In this document: in pieces, positions 43,640 to 58,200 of the stretch
Layout: every line of letters starts with the position of its first letter
How positions within the stretch are numbered: the stretch's first letter is position 1
Source: Apostichopus japonicus
Lineage: Eukaryota; Echinodermata; Holothuroidea; Aspidochirotida; Stichopodidae
DNA length: 64,000 nt
Direction: 5' to 3'
Assembly: GCF_037975245.1 (NCBI RefSeq)
Contig: NC_092574.1
Location: 9,705,713 to 9,769,712, forward strand
Program-made: the position numbers and the translations under genes
Notes under the pieces: model-generated
Told to the model about the DNA's origin: nothing
Database searches by the model: none
The model's input: the letters and a program-made list of their open reading frames with translations, nothing else

Positions 43640-43870
43640 TTGCCTTTAATTCGGAACTTTTATGTTGCTCTTGTTATTTCGGATTTTAAATTATCTCTAA
43701 GTTTGCTCTAATTGTTTAATAGTTGACGTTTATCTCCTTTTTTTTATTGTCTTATCTGTTTAATTTCTTTGTTGTTTTCTTTTATTAAGTTATGAAGTAT
43801 CTTTAATTTGTATACAGCACTTAGAACGTACCTTTGGAAATAAGTTCTAAATAAATGATTTTCAATAAGA
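43640..43870 (+). mobile_element. LINE-like 3' untranslated end
   Basis: A T-rich stretch ends in TATACAGCACTTAGAACGTA, then GGAAATAAGTTCTAAATAAATG. The CAGCACTTAGAAC...GTTCTAAATAAAT arrangement mirrors the short hairpin (GCGCTTTGA...GCGCTATATAAAT) found at the 3' end of many L2/CR1-type retrotransposons. No coding part is present, so it would be a truncated copy. Confidence 0.4.
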
Positions 43871-45752
<1,882 letters not shown>

Positions 45753-48700
45753 TAAAGACAGACAGACAGATAGATTGCTCGCACAATTGACAAGAACATT
45801 TGGCGTAAATTTGAATGCTTGCAATTTCTTTCGATAGCTATTGTATAAGATCTCGTAACTAGACTGAAAATATATATATGTGTGCACATTATATTGTTCG
45901 CTCAGAAAGGTGCAAGTTTCCAACAAAATAAAAAAAATAAGCTTTCAAGTGTTAGAACACTATTAAATCATCCGTAAAAAAGCTTACATTGGAAAGTTTG
46001 CCGTATTGTCTGTTTGCATCAGCATTGGGTACGGCTAATTGTAATTTTTACTGTGTTTTTTATAATCAATGAAAGCACCAGCGAAGCCACTTTGAAAGTA
46101 AAATAAATACATATTCCAAGCAATACGAAATTGAAATTGCGGTCTTTTCGTATTTAAAGCTGCTACATTATCAGTAATTATAATCGTGTCTATATATTCA
46201 CTGATTAACAGACTAAAAAATATTTGTCAAACCGGTATCAATTTTTCATTTTCGGGTTCAAAAGTTGATGCACAACAATTTTGGAACGATGTTGAAGAAT
46301 TTTCGACTACTTAGGATGTACAGTAGTAAGTACATACATGCTATATATGTTTTTATAATGTACGATAGGATAGTTTTTGTAATATTCTGTCTGCCAGAGA
46401 AGGGGGAATGGGCACACTCCATTTTATTCGGAGGGGGGATGGCCCCCCTCACCACCCCCATAAAGCTATATCTGAATAGTAATACATACAGGGAATGATG
46501 AAGTGGATTCTTACAGCCGTTAATTTCGGTTTCCCCGATAATGATCGATTTGTGCACCGCAGTACGTGCTTCATTACACTCATGGATTCCCAGACACGGA
46601 GAAAATGAAGTCAGAAATGTCTAACGCTATACACAGGCATGTGTTGTAATAATCTGTAATACAAATCACGCATATTTATATACGACAATGTTGTATGATA
46701 GGAACTTGTTGCTCTCATTATAGGTAAGATCGCGCGATGTGTTGTCAAAAACGCAAGTGGGAAGTTTTTTTCTCTTTATTTTAATTTTATTTTATATTTT
46801 CAAGACAGAGTGTTATGGAAAAAAATATATTAAAAACAAGGTTGTGCAAACTTCACATGCCAGAGGGGGTAGGGTTCATCTTGATTGATTTTATGTCTAA
46901 GATTTCAGACGTGGCTTGGAAGTTTCTGGATGATAAAGGCAAAAAAGAACGAAAATCCGAAACAAGAAGAAAAAGAAGGAGAAGAAGGGAAAAAACAGAC
47001 GGGAAGTTTAATTTCCTTTACATCTTAATTTAACATGCAGATATACTTAAATACCGTAACTAACCTAAGGCTATCTGACAAAGTGCTTGCAGCGTTTGAT
47101 GTTGAAATTAAAAATGTATAGCTGAATAGTGTGAACTATATTCAGTCAAGACTTTGAAATCAACTTTCTCATATTTGTTGTTGTTGTTATTGACGTTATT
47201 TTGGGGATTTATTTAACTGTTTACTCTTCTTTAAGGTGATATTGATTGCTTTAATGCATTCATGAAGAAAAAAAAATTCAATCAGCAAAAATTGCGGGCA
47301 GGCAATTACATTTTTTTTTTGGACTTTGTTTTTACAACAACAACGTTTTTCGAATATACCTTCATACAGAGCAGTTTAGAACTCAGTACATCATTTGCAT
47401 ATTTGCAGGTACTAGATGCAATAATTTACTTGAGGTGATAGAGTTCTATTGGGTGTTAGTGTAACCAGAACATGGTTTTGCTATAACTATCGAATCATCT
47501 ATAGCTAGATATATGTCTATCTATCTATAGCTATAGCTACTTTATTCAACTACTATAGATACGAAATTGCTCTTTTGCCGCCAACATAGCAGTTTCTCTT
47601 ATTTCACAAGGGATCTTCTTTCATGAAGAGACAGTTAAGGCGCGAAAACTTTCTCGTCGTAACCTTGGCAGAGATAGAGCTATTGATAGAGAAGATGTCC
47701 TAAAGATCTAACAGCACAGTATTTTTTCAGACTTTTTTCCTTCTTCTGTCTCTTCTAAGTGTTATTAAGGAGAATGTCAAAAGCTCACAGACAATTCATG
47801 CCACTGAATAAAAATAGATCGCACAGTTGTTGCCAGTACTATATCTGATGTCCTTGTTAAGTGTTATGGACGTATTTGATTACCACTTTGTGAAATTGTT
47901 GCCCTTGGTGCAGTATGCTATAAATCTGGGAACTGTTGGTAAGGTCCCTGGGAATATTGATCGAAATATTGAAAAAAGTTGATTTAGTAAGAAAACATAT
48001 TTTATTCTTGTCTTTTGGTTTTGTATGTTTTTCAGGTTTTTTAAAAACCGATAGCTGGGTACATATACAGCCTAACACTGAACCTATGTATGACACTACT
48101 TCCAACCATTGCGCAATACTTCGTGCCCGCGAATAGAACTCAAAAATCCGGAGAGTACTTGGTTTGTGCTATATGGTAATTTCATCTCCGGTAGATGATA
48201 TTAAATTGTTGAATCTTCATAACACCAGCTTGCTTGACGAGAGATAATTATGTGAACGTTTATCGCCATTAAGAGGTAAAATAAGTACGTGGATCTTCCA
48301 ATCAGATAATCATTGCAAATTTGCCACTTTGTTTATTTATTTATTTTGTGTGTGGACGTAGATGCATTTGAAAGAGAATTATCAATATCGGTATGTTGAT
48401 AAACGACCAGGTACACTAGGCTATACTCTGTGTATAAAAGGCTCAGGGAAACCCATTTGTATAATTTTAATGGTGCAATTAGTGCCTCGTTTACGACACT
48501 CATTCTAAGCTGTCTGTTAATAACGGAAACAAACGTGTAACATATAACACTCAAATGACCACAATCATTAACTCAGCATGCGAGTCAACGAGATAATTAA
48601 AAAAAGTCATTGCATATTTTTAGAACAATTGATACTTCTTGATATAACAGACCAGTAATAGAGTTGATCTAACTGTAACCTCCATGCAGAGCTAATACTA

Positions 48701-49497
48701 TATATTTGCATGATTGTGTTGTTCTTGTTCATGCTAATACTTTATAGTTGTTGTTGTTGCTAATTTTGACAGAATGGCGTTTACATATGCCTACACTAAA
48801 TCTGTCAGTAGTAATGGTTACAAGATTATATCATAGGTATAGTATAGGTGTAGGTTGTTTTGTTACATAAATGGCATTACAACTATAGTTAGCTCTTATC
48901 TAGCATCATACATATTCAATGTGGGTACAACAAATGAAAACATACATGCATATAGGCCTATTTATTTAAATGTTCATATCAGCAGATTTTTCAATATAGT
49001 GACTTCTCAGAGAGAGAGCCGAAGTAGTTTATACTGTAACTTATAGTGCATGGACGTGCATGACTGGTTTGGAAATGTTGCCAAAATATTCAAGATGTGT
49101 AATAAGAGTGGGATATAGAACTGATCCTTGTTAGTAATCAAAACGCTTTATCGTGGAAAATATAAAGCAGAAAGATGAAAATGTCACATGTTAACAAATA
49201 CTAAGTGCAGTACTGGGATATGTGACTTTTATCTGTGGTAAAAACCACAAAATCACTTCAGAAAACCTGATGAAACGGAACCTTTGTCTGTCTTACAAAT
49301 TTCATTGTTTGCACGTTTTACCAGCCCCCACCCCCCCTCCCCGCCCACCCCCTATTTATGGCCGATACAAATGATCTTTCTGTGGGATTGGTGCAGCTTG
49401 TCATCGCCATTGATTTTATACGATTTCGTCTTGAGAAAATCTCACACAGTTTTCATATCGACTATAGACAATTGTCGTTATATTTATATGATTAACG
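45753..49497. other. Non-coding stretch, nothing recognised
   Basis: Frames up to 99 codons without recognisable features. The frame at 46815..47033 ends in an Arg/Lys-rich stretch from an A/G-rich run. A G-rich/C-rich inverted patch lies at 46430-46457. No gene or RNA is supported. Confidence 0.45.
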
Positions 49498-49714
49498 CAG
49501 GCGCGTAGCCAAGGAGGGCTGAAGGGGCGACCGCCCCCCCCCCCCTTGAGCATATTTTTTATATTTTTTTTATGATATCGATAGTAATTTCAAAAAAGAA
49601 AATGCTTAGATGCAACTTACAAGGCCTGGTAAGTGCCATTTCCAGCGATCTGGGAGGCACTTTCGGCCAACATTTTTCTTGTACGCTTCGCGCCAATTCC
49701 TCGCAACGCGCCTC
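49498..49714. mobile_element. hAT-like MITE, family A internally deleted copy
   Basis: It starts with the same CAGGCGCGTAGCCAAGG end as the 28.5 kb element and shares CTTGAGCAT, TTATGATATCG and ATGCAACTTACAAGGCCTGG. About 70 bases are missing before the right end, where CGCGCCAAT is joined directly to TCCTCGCAACGCGCCT. The right terminus has diverged (GCAACGCGCCTC) and no 8-bp duplication is found, so this copy is older or damaged. Confidence 0.82.
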
Positions 49715-52700
49715 AATTTGTTTCGTTTGATTCTTCATTTTGTGAGTAAAGACTGGACTGAAACTTTTCCGCCATATCGGCCAAAATACAAGTTTTAACG
49801 ATATTATTATGGTCTACTTATTTTACGGGCAACGTCCCACCCAACCTGTATCATCCTTTGGTTACGTTGATTACCGCATGCCACCTCTACATAGGGTCGG
49901 CCACGACATTATCGGCATGCGAATATATATATGTTTCAAGTTTCAAGAACAATTTCATTTACATTGGAAATGTAACACATGAAGGAAAGTTAATATCCTG
50001 TAGAATATACCCCCGAAATAATACGCGTGCAAAATATCACTAGCACTGCGGGTAGATCTAACGTATACGCATATCATGAACTCCATGAACCTAAACAGGC
50101 AATACTTTGAAACCGCTGGGTGATCAGCCCCACCATTGAAAAGGCCAATAAAACTGCTGACATGTACAGAAAAAGAGACTATTGATGATCATGAAGCTTG
50201 ACGAGAATAAAAGAAAACACGTTGGCGTTATAACAATTAGTTCTGATAGATTCATTAATATTCATTAATATTTGAGCGATAACCACGACACCTAGTTAAA
50301 CTTACATGAAATATTAAGCGAACGTTCAGAGACCAAAAAAAAAAAAAAATCAATATAACGTGTCCTTCTGACTATTGACGGCTTTTACCAATTAAAGCAA
50401 GAGTTTTATATGATGGTTCTGTATGCTGTATAGAACAAGGTGTAAAGGAACTAAAATAAACAACGTATAAATGTATATTCCAGCCTTCACGAGTATATGT
50501 ATGTATATATGTGTCTATGTAGTACAGAATCCGATATGCCTTGTATTGCAATGCGTTATACACAATAATTAGATACAGCTGCATGACAGACACTTACTAT
50601 AACGCAGTATAGTATAAGCGTGGTTAATATTCAGGCTCGGCCAAGGCATGGACTTAAACAAATCGTTTTCTTTTGTCGAGGGGGGGGGGGGGGGTGAGGT
50701 GGTGGGCGGGTGGGTGGGTGGGTGAATAGGCTGAACTGGAGATACAGGTGGGCTCATTTTGTTGCTTCGTTTCCAGATTTTTTTTAAGTGGTGGGGACTA
50801 ATGAACAGGAGACTATATCACACTCAATGATATCAAGAAAGTACTATAGATAAAGATTCTACAGTTTCTTAAATAGATGAACGTTATATTGTAAAGCGAA
50901 TGCATTCACATGCAAATTTAGGATATCCATAATAGATTTGATAGTGCTATGTATGCTGGCCATGTGTTGAACAGAAATTCCTATAGCTTTGTAATGATAT
51001 CCGGGGTGTTGTACTTGCAAGTAATACCACCAAACTGAAATAAGAATCAATAGGAAGAATCAAAAACTTTTATAGAGAAATAAACACCTTTCACTTCAAA
51101 TGAGAAATACATTCGACCTGCATGCATCACGTTTATCTTCTGTGATGGACAGTGATATGGTGAAATGTGTTGAACGGAGAGTCGAATAGAGTAAATGTAA
51201 CATATACCTGACAATGGGAGAGGGAGGGTGGGGGGGGGGGGATGGGAGACTGTATTAAGACGGAACATAAGTAAGAAAAATAAACAACAACAGAAAAATC
51301 TAGCGCTTAACTATAAGAACACTAAAACCTATAGCGGGCCACGGTTTAATCCTTTGTGATGGGCAGTACTGATGCATGTGATGAACTGTCTTTCATATTT
51401 TGAGTCACTGTCAACAATTCTTATTATCACATTTGCCAAATAAGACCATAAGCATCTTAAAGTAACATGGGTACGAGAGTACCATCGTAAACACACCTTT
51501 TTATCTATTATCAAATACGTACCATTTCACATCCCATCACTGAATGGCGTTGAGAGCCAGTATGGGTCCCGGCAAAACTTATGTCACTGGACCTATTTTG
51601 CACTTTCCATATACCCCCTACTTCTCCGTCCCACACCATGTATTCCAGGCGCCTAAATTTGATCCCAAAGGACCCATGATTGTACCGCCCTTTACCCTAT
51701 AACCACTTCTGCTATAGAGCTACTGTACATTCCGTATACCTGGCATCTGTACTGTCTTAATTATGTGTGTGTATGTTGTTGTTTTTTCGCGCTTCTAGTA
51801 TACGATAGGATATAACCTAGTCTATATAAGGCTTTTAACTATCATATAGGCTACTACAGTATAGTAATCGGATATGAAGATTCACATAGGAATTCCAAGT
51901 GGACATTCAAAGTTATCAATCATTGTATACTCATCTATACTGCAGGTATGTAATTATTAAACAGGACTCTCTAATTGATTCAACCCTTTCAACCATATTA
52001 ACTCTTCAGGAAGTAAACAATCTTTATCCTAAGTTGGTGATAATAGCCTATATAGTCGCTCTACTAACATAACTAACTACAATGGGGAACACGCTACGTA
52101 ATATGTCTGCATACATTACAGCAACTATTATGTGTCTGATTCTCTAACAAATGACGGGCGTGAGACTTTTTCTTTTCATTATAAAATGATTGCCCTGGTA
52201 ATTTATTATATTCAAATAGAAGCTACTAATCAACCTTGATAGTAATCATTACCCCATATAAATTGCATGTACTCAGTGCTGCGTGCAATGTGTTTTACTC
52301 TTTATCATACGCAAGAATGGCAGTTATATACCAGTTTCGTATCTCTCAATGTCGTTGCTAAGTGACGTCACTTCCAACCTTCTTCTAACATAGATTGTGT
52401 AGTAAATGAGTTTTTAAATTAGAAATAAAGTCATAGGTTAAAAGACTGGCAATTTGTTTGTTAATTGGCGAACGCAATCTGACGTTTGAGGGATATTTAT
52501 ATTGCATTTTCAATTATTGAATGATTGAACCACAAAATACAATATAATGATATAACATATTAATAAACATGTACATTAGGTCAAAGCTAGGTTTTCTAGG
52601 ATGTACAACCGTGACGTGCGCCTATTCACCTTCACAGTCTCAGTTAGCAGAGGATAACATAGAGGGTTGTGCGGACAATTAGTGTGAGGAGAGCGTTGTG

Positions 52701-54840
52701 CATGGTGCGCGCAATGCAATATGAAAGGTCATATCTAGGCCCAAGTTTGCAAGATAGCTTTGGGTCGTGAGAGAAGTTGGCGAAAACTTTTAGGGAGCTC
52801 CAGTCCAATACCACGTCCTATCTCTTCTCCTACTATGGTTATATATGTTACTGATTTACTCTAACTATAACCTTATCTCTTATAGGATAATTGAAGTGAA
52901 GCTCTGACCTTTTCATGCTTTTTCATCTGATATTGCAAAAGTTTAAGATAGATAAGAGCTCTACATATAGGAAACATAATCCGTTGCTTTATAGTTTACA
53001 TTTAAATGGTTCAGTGTATATGACGACTAAAACATTGCATTTAAATATACGGGACACAGAAACACTTCAATTTATTTCATTAAACAATTATTGCTAGCTC
53101 GTCAATTAGGAGCAATTAGCAGGTATGCATAACAGGCATATCTACATAATTATGTGTAATTGTTTGAATATGTAATTATGTAAATAGTGCATGGTTATGT
53201 CAGAATGATGTAGATATGTCATGGATATGCACGATTCATAGCCAATCACAATGTTCCCATAATAAATCATCCCAATATCTGTAAGTGTATGACGTTAGGC
53301 AGAAATATCACAGTGATCAACCAACACAGGCGTGTTGTAATGTGTATTCTTGATCGGTTAGGCTACAACCGCCTACCGTGATATTACTAGTTTACAATTT
53401 ATAAAGCCAATTCAAACTGCATCTTTTAAGTTGATGCTTTGTAATTGTGATATGGATTAGGAAATCGCAAAACTGCTCAGTTTCAACACGTGCATACGCT
53501 TTTTGAAACAAGTAGAAATGAGGTCTGATTGCTCAAAGCGATAACTGGTTACGGGGAGGTATATGTTTTCAGATGACAATGGTGTGTCCTTTTGGACAAA
53601 CGAGGACGAATTTTGTTTACCTGGTGACGGTTGGATAGGTGTAGTACTTTTGCACAATTCTTGGAAGCATGGTCTGGAAAGATGGATGAATTAAGCTTAA
53701 CTATACGGTATTGTTTAATCAAATGGCTAATGCTTTACTCAGAATAGAAAATATCGCACAGAGGAGAGGAAATTTTCCCGACCACGTTCAGAAGCCCTGA
53801 ACATTAAAAGTACCCGAGTCAAACCATAAAGAACTTTGTAACTTGTTTACTAACATTTCTAAGCATCATATTCCTGCAGTAATACTGGGGTATAAGAGTC
53901 AAAGTGACGTTGTCGCATTCCGTGAGTCTTACCAAATTTCTCTCTGGGGTGAAATTTTCTACTCAGAAAACATTTTTCTATCAGTGATTTTTATTTTGGT
54001 TTACGAGATGATATGTCATTTTGGTATAGGCCAATCATGCCATACCTTCGCAAACTCGGTTAAATTTCTTTCTTTATACCTCGGTTTATTTTATTTTATA
54101 GACCGAAAAAAAACAAACCAAACCCTTTGTGACGTCACATACAATCACAACCATATATCGTAGGCAAATATAACGAAGACATTAAAGACATTTCACGAAG
54201 AAAGAAAAAAGCCCTAACATTAATAAAACGACATGCATGGATTTCCTTCCTCCACTCTGCAGTGTGTGAACAAATACATTGATAAATTCTTCAAATTTAT
54301 GTTATATACTGCTATGCAAGATGTGTATTATCTGTTTGTAGTTTAAAACCACAAATAGAGGATGTTAGATCTGTCTGAACCAATGCTTTGATATACAGGT
54401 ACTTTCACTCTGCTTGCATTTTAAAGTGTTTATTTAAAAAAAAAAATATTTACTTACGTCTAAGATCAATAAATAAGTTTTAATTGCTCATATTCCTTAA
54501 AGAGATCGAAGATATAACATAATTGTTAAATATTATTATTATTTACGTATAGAGTAAATCATTTTCTCAGTACATATATACAAATGGCACTTTTTGAGGG
54601 AATTATTGAGTTTACATGCGGTCTTTGTATACCAATTACTGCTATAGAAAATATGTCAAAATTCGACTCTCCGGTTGACGATTTTTTTCTTGTCGCAGAT
54701 AATTCTCTTTAATTCTGGTTCCAAAAGCTTTAAATTGGGTATTGAAGCTTTAAAGGGGGTATTGAATTGGAAATAAAATGTAAACATATACAACTCCTTC
54801 AAAATTTGAATGTGTCGTTGATTGTCTGTCAATCATTTTT
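49715..54840. other. Non-coding stretch with poly-G runs and a quadruplex candidate
   Basis: No gene recognised; frames up to 106 codons (53843..54163) lack features. G runs lie at 50680-50694 and 51230-51241. The stretch 50679..50723 (G run, GGTGGGCGGGTGGGTGGGTG) fits a G-quadruplex pattern. A short ATTCATTAAT duplication lies near 50252. Confidence 0.45.
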
Positions 54841-55990
54841 TTGTACGAAGGAGGTGTAGACGTTGGGGGGGGGGGGTGGGGGAGGGGGATGGGAGGGTTG
54901 GGTGATAATATGTTAAGTCATCGTCGATGTGAGGGATGTAGGGGGAGAGGTGTCCCGTCCCGTTTGAGAAATTTTGACAAAATGGAGGTGGAAAAATGGT
55001 GCAAAATGGTGCTATATTTGGCAACTTTTGAAACAATATTGAAGAATTTGTTACTTTTCTGGTTTTACGGCACATTCATGTTATGTATTTATGTGTACTG
55101 TACACTAGAAATTTCTATTTTTAAGTGCCAATGGCGGCAGGGTGATTTTATTTGAGGAGTGTATAAAGTCCCCCCTGAAATATACATAGTTGCGCCCCCA
55201 GTTTGCACCACTTCGTGGCCTAACGTGAGAGGGGACAGGGGCTAAAACAATTGGCCCGGGATCAATTTATGGGATATAGAGTATACAAAAGGAGGTTTTG
55301 TTAAAGGTCATGGGTAATGGGGGTCCGACATCGCTCTTGACGCGTTTAATCTTATTAAAGCCATCATGCCCAGACCAGTGTAGAGTCCAATACCTCATTA
55401 CACTACAATTAAATTTCAAAATTATCCCATCACTGTTGAAAAGCAATCTGCACAAAGTGAGACTAACTGTATACCAATTACCATACGTAATTATGAACTG
55501 ATATTGTTTGCAATGATACCCGCATATTTTGTCTCTATTACATATACGTGTGCTTGCTATAGTATTACGTACCGTACGTAATGCTTAACTAAGGAGATCG
55601 TTATACCTTTAATGGATATTATCGTAACTACACTGGTTATCGAGACAACTTTTCCTTTTGTACTCAAAAGACTAAAGAATGACTTTATTCACAAAACTTT
55701 GTAATATTTTGTAGACCGTTGAAAAACACTGTTATCGGTGCAGGTGGTATTTCTACTACAACACTTAGTCGAGAGTCATCAATGAAAGTGACTGAACTAG
55801 ATAGCCTAAATACACACACATATCGTTAGTTCAGTTCTTCAATTGCAACACACATACACACTCTCACTCAGAATAGGCTCAATGGGAAAAGATCAGACTT
55901 TGATAGTGTCAAATCCCATGGCATCTTTACAATGTAGTACGTAAATTTGTCAAGGTGGTAGAGTTGAATGCCATCCAGAGGTGCTATCTT
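54841..55990. other. Non-coding stretch, G-rich at the left
   Basis: A G-rich tract at 54864-54901 leads a 104-codon frame without recognisable domain whose Gly-rich start is simply the G tract. The rest is unremarkable. Confidence 0.4.
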
Positions 55991-55998
55991 GTTTATAT
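55991..55998. repeat. Target site duplication, left (GTTTATAT)
   Basis: Identical to 56347..56354. Confidence 0.85.
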
Positions 55999-56346
55999 CA
56001 GGTACGTAGCCAGGGGGGAGCAATGGGAACGACCCCCCCTCACCCCCATTAAGTACCCCGAAAATAAGATTTAACTAAAAGCAGGATCTATCATTTAAGT
56101 CCTCTTTTCAGTTTGAAGGAAGCTAAGCGACCCTTCTCAATCTTTCCCCTGAAAGTTCGTCTGCTACGTAACACAATACTCTTATTATTGTTTATTTTCC
56201 TGCAACGTGGGAGGGGTTTTGGGACAACAAATTCTTTGCACATCATGGCGCTCCGTCAAGTGTAATAATGCTCCCTTTGTGAGAAGTGCTCCCTTTTAAA
56301 ATTCTGCCCCCCCCCCTTTTTTCCAATTTCTGGCTTTACATCCCTG
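55999..56346. mobile_element. hAT-like non-autonomous element (MITE), 348 bp
   Basis: It begins CAGGTACGTAGCCAG and ends CTGGCTTTACATCCCTG, imperfect inverted ends of the CAG...CTG type. GTTTATAT stands on both sides (55991..55998 and 56347..56354), a perfect 8-bp target duplication. The inside has GGGGGG and CCCCCC stretches near the two ends and no transposase. It differs inside from family A, so it is a separate family. Confidence 0.88.
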
Positions 56347-56354
56347 GTTTATAT
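56347..56354. repeat. Target site duplication, right (GTTTATAT)
   Basis: Identical to 55991..55998. Confidence 0.85.
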
Positions 56355-57943
56355 GAAGATAAAAGAACATGCTTTGGTTGTAAAATAATTCATAAACAAT
56401 GGATTATTTAACATTTGATTCTGTACTATAAGAAGCCGACGTCATCATCAATGTAGCCTTAAAGGAGCGTTCCACTGATTAATGCATGCATTAGAAACGT
56501 TACCAGCACTCAGAATATTATTTCTTCTTATAATATATCATAACTAAACTTTTGCCGAAAGTCATCCCGCAAAGCAGAAAGAAGAATATATAAAATGACA
56601 AAAAACAAATATGGCTGCTTGGATTTCTTGTAATGGTATATTTGACGTTAACTCTCTCTGCTGATTATTATTATTTTATTTTTACATGATTTGTTACTTT
56701 TATTTTGAAATATAAGTTTAAACTTTCCAAATATGTTAATAAAGAGTAACAAGATCATAATCTTCGTTGTGCGGCATTCTTTCATTTTTTTCCCTTCTTG
56801 TCCTCATAAATTGTTCCAAATAAATCCGTCGTAAAAATGATAAACAAAACTCGTGAAAGCCAGACGCACTTTTAAAATTTAATAATCATAGTAAATGGTA
56901 ATTATGAATATTTATAATTATCATTATGATAGTATTACTAATAATAAAACAATAAGGTGCATTCTATATTCCAAAACATAAGGAATCAATCTAATACTCA
57001 TTAACCATTCAATAAATTGTAAAAAATTCATCAAAAAAAAAAAATAGTGATAACAAGCTTGGCACTATAATTACATACCATGTAATAAAACGGGAAAGGA
57101 ATATTAAAATTTACTTTAATTATTATTATTTTTCTCAGAATAGAAGGGAAATCGAACACCAGTAGACTTTATTTTATTTCAAAACTAGCCTCAGAAATGT
57201 TCAGAACTTGTCTATCTTTAAATTTGTTATTTGAAATGTTGAGATACGCTTTTACGTTTGATGGTTCTATTCCTGTCACTTTGCAATTAAATTCTCTCAC
57301 CAAAGACAAAACACTAAGTCATTGGTAATCTATTATTACATTTTAATCATAGCAACGAAGGAAAAGAAAAAATTCTTTCTACTAATGATTCTTCACCAGA
57401 AATATGATTTTTTTCCTTTTTTCCCCGGCGAACGACTTTCCTAAGTCACTATTATTAGTTACCATGGTGATTAATAAGTATATCACCATTTAAAATCGTA
57501 ATAATCAATCAGAGTTTACAATATACTTAAGCAAACAAATAATGGGGGGGGGGGGAAGAAGTATGCACCCAGGGTTATAATTGTCCATATAGTTTGTACC
57601 CAAACCGATATTTATGAATAAAGACGGTTAATTGATTGATTTCAAGATACTGCAGCACCAACAGGAATTTGCTAAAACAATAAACAGCGAGAACCAAGAA
57701 ATATACCGATAAATGGCAACAGAAAGTGAAGTACTGAAGTAACCTGCAACACTAGCCTTGCAGCCAAGTAACAATTAGGTTAAGAAAGCATGGATCTTTG
57801 AGATTAAGAAATAGTATCGGCCATTTTGACTAATCGGCCAAACAACAACAACAACAACATCAACAGGAGGATGTGATGATCGATTGCCGAATATATAGGT
57901 TCAAAGTCTCCATTGTTATTTGTGTCGAATTCATACAGAAGAT
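56355..57943. other. Non-coding stretch, very AT-rich
   Basis: No gene recognised. A poly-G run lies at 57543-57554. TTTATGAATAAAGACGGTTA followed by ATTGATTGATT near 57610 could be another retroelement tail. An (AAC)n stretch lies at 57841-57858. Confidence 0.45.
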
Positions 57944-58200
57944 ATATATGTGTGTGTATGTGCTTTAGATCCTCCTGCAAGCAGGAACTCGCGAAGAAGC
58001 CACCATTGGCTTATCAAAGCCGCAAGCTGACCGAAGTTAGTCTCTTACATTCATATTTAACGTCCATGATTATGAATTGTCACTTGTCAACAACTTTGTA
58101 ACTGGACGACATACATTAATCTTGGATAGACTCGAACTCGGGACCTTATGATTGAGAGGCACCGGCGTTAACCACTGAGCTAACACTCTGTTAGCTCACA
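57944..58200 (-). mobile_element. tRNA-derived SINE-like element
   Basis: Read on the minus strand, the head carries a polymerase III A box (TTAGCTCAGTGGTTAACGC) and, 30-odd bases on, a B-box-like GAGTTCGAGTCT. The intervening part resembles a tRNA arm but the acceptor and D stems do not close, so it is not a functional tRNA. The body continues with GACTAACTTCGGTCAGCTTG and a GCGAGTTCCTGCTTGCAGG hairpin, and ends at a CACACACA/TATATA simple repeat, as expected for a SINE tail. No second copy is present to define the ends. Confidence 0.55.
58176..58198. repeat. Perfect 10+3+10 inverted repeat at the SINE head
   Basis: TGAGCTAACA, CTC, TGTTAGCTCA. The A-box region of the SINE is thus partly duplicated head to head. 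Confidence 0.85.

Noticed and set aside
58120-58200. A functional tRNA gene on the minus strand
   Set aside because: A and B boxes are present, but the acceptor and D stems do not pair. It fits a SINE head better.
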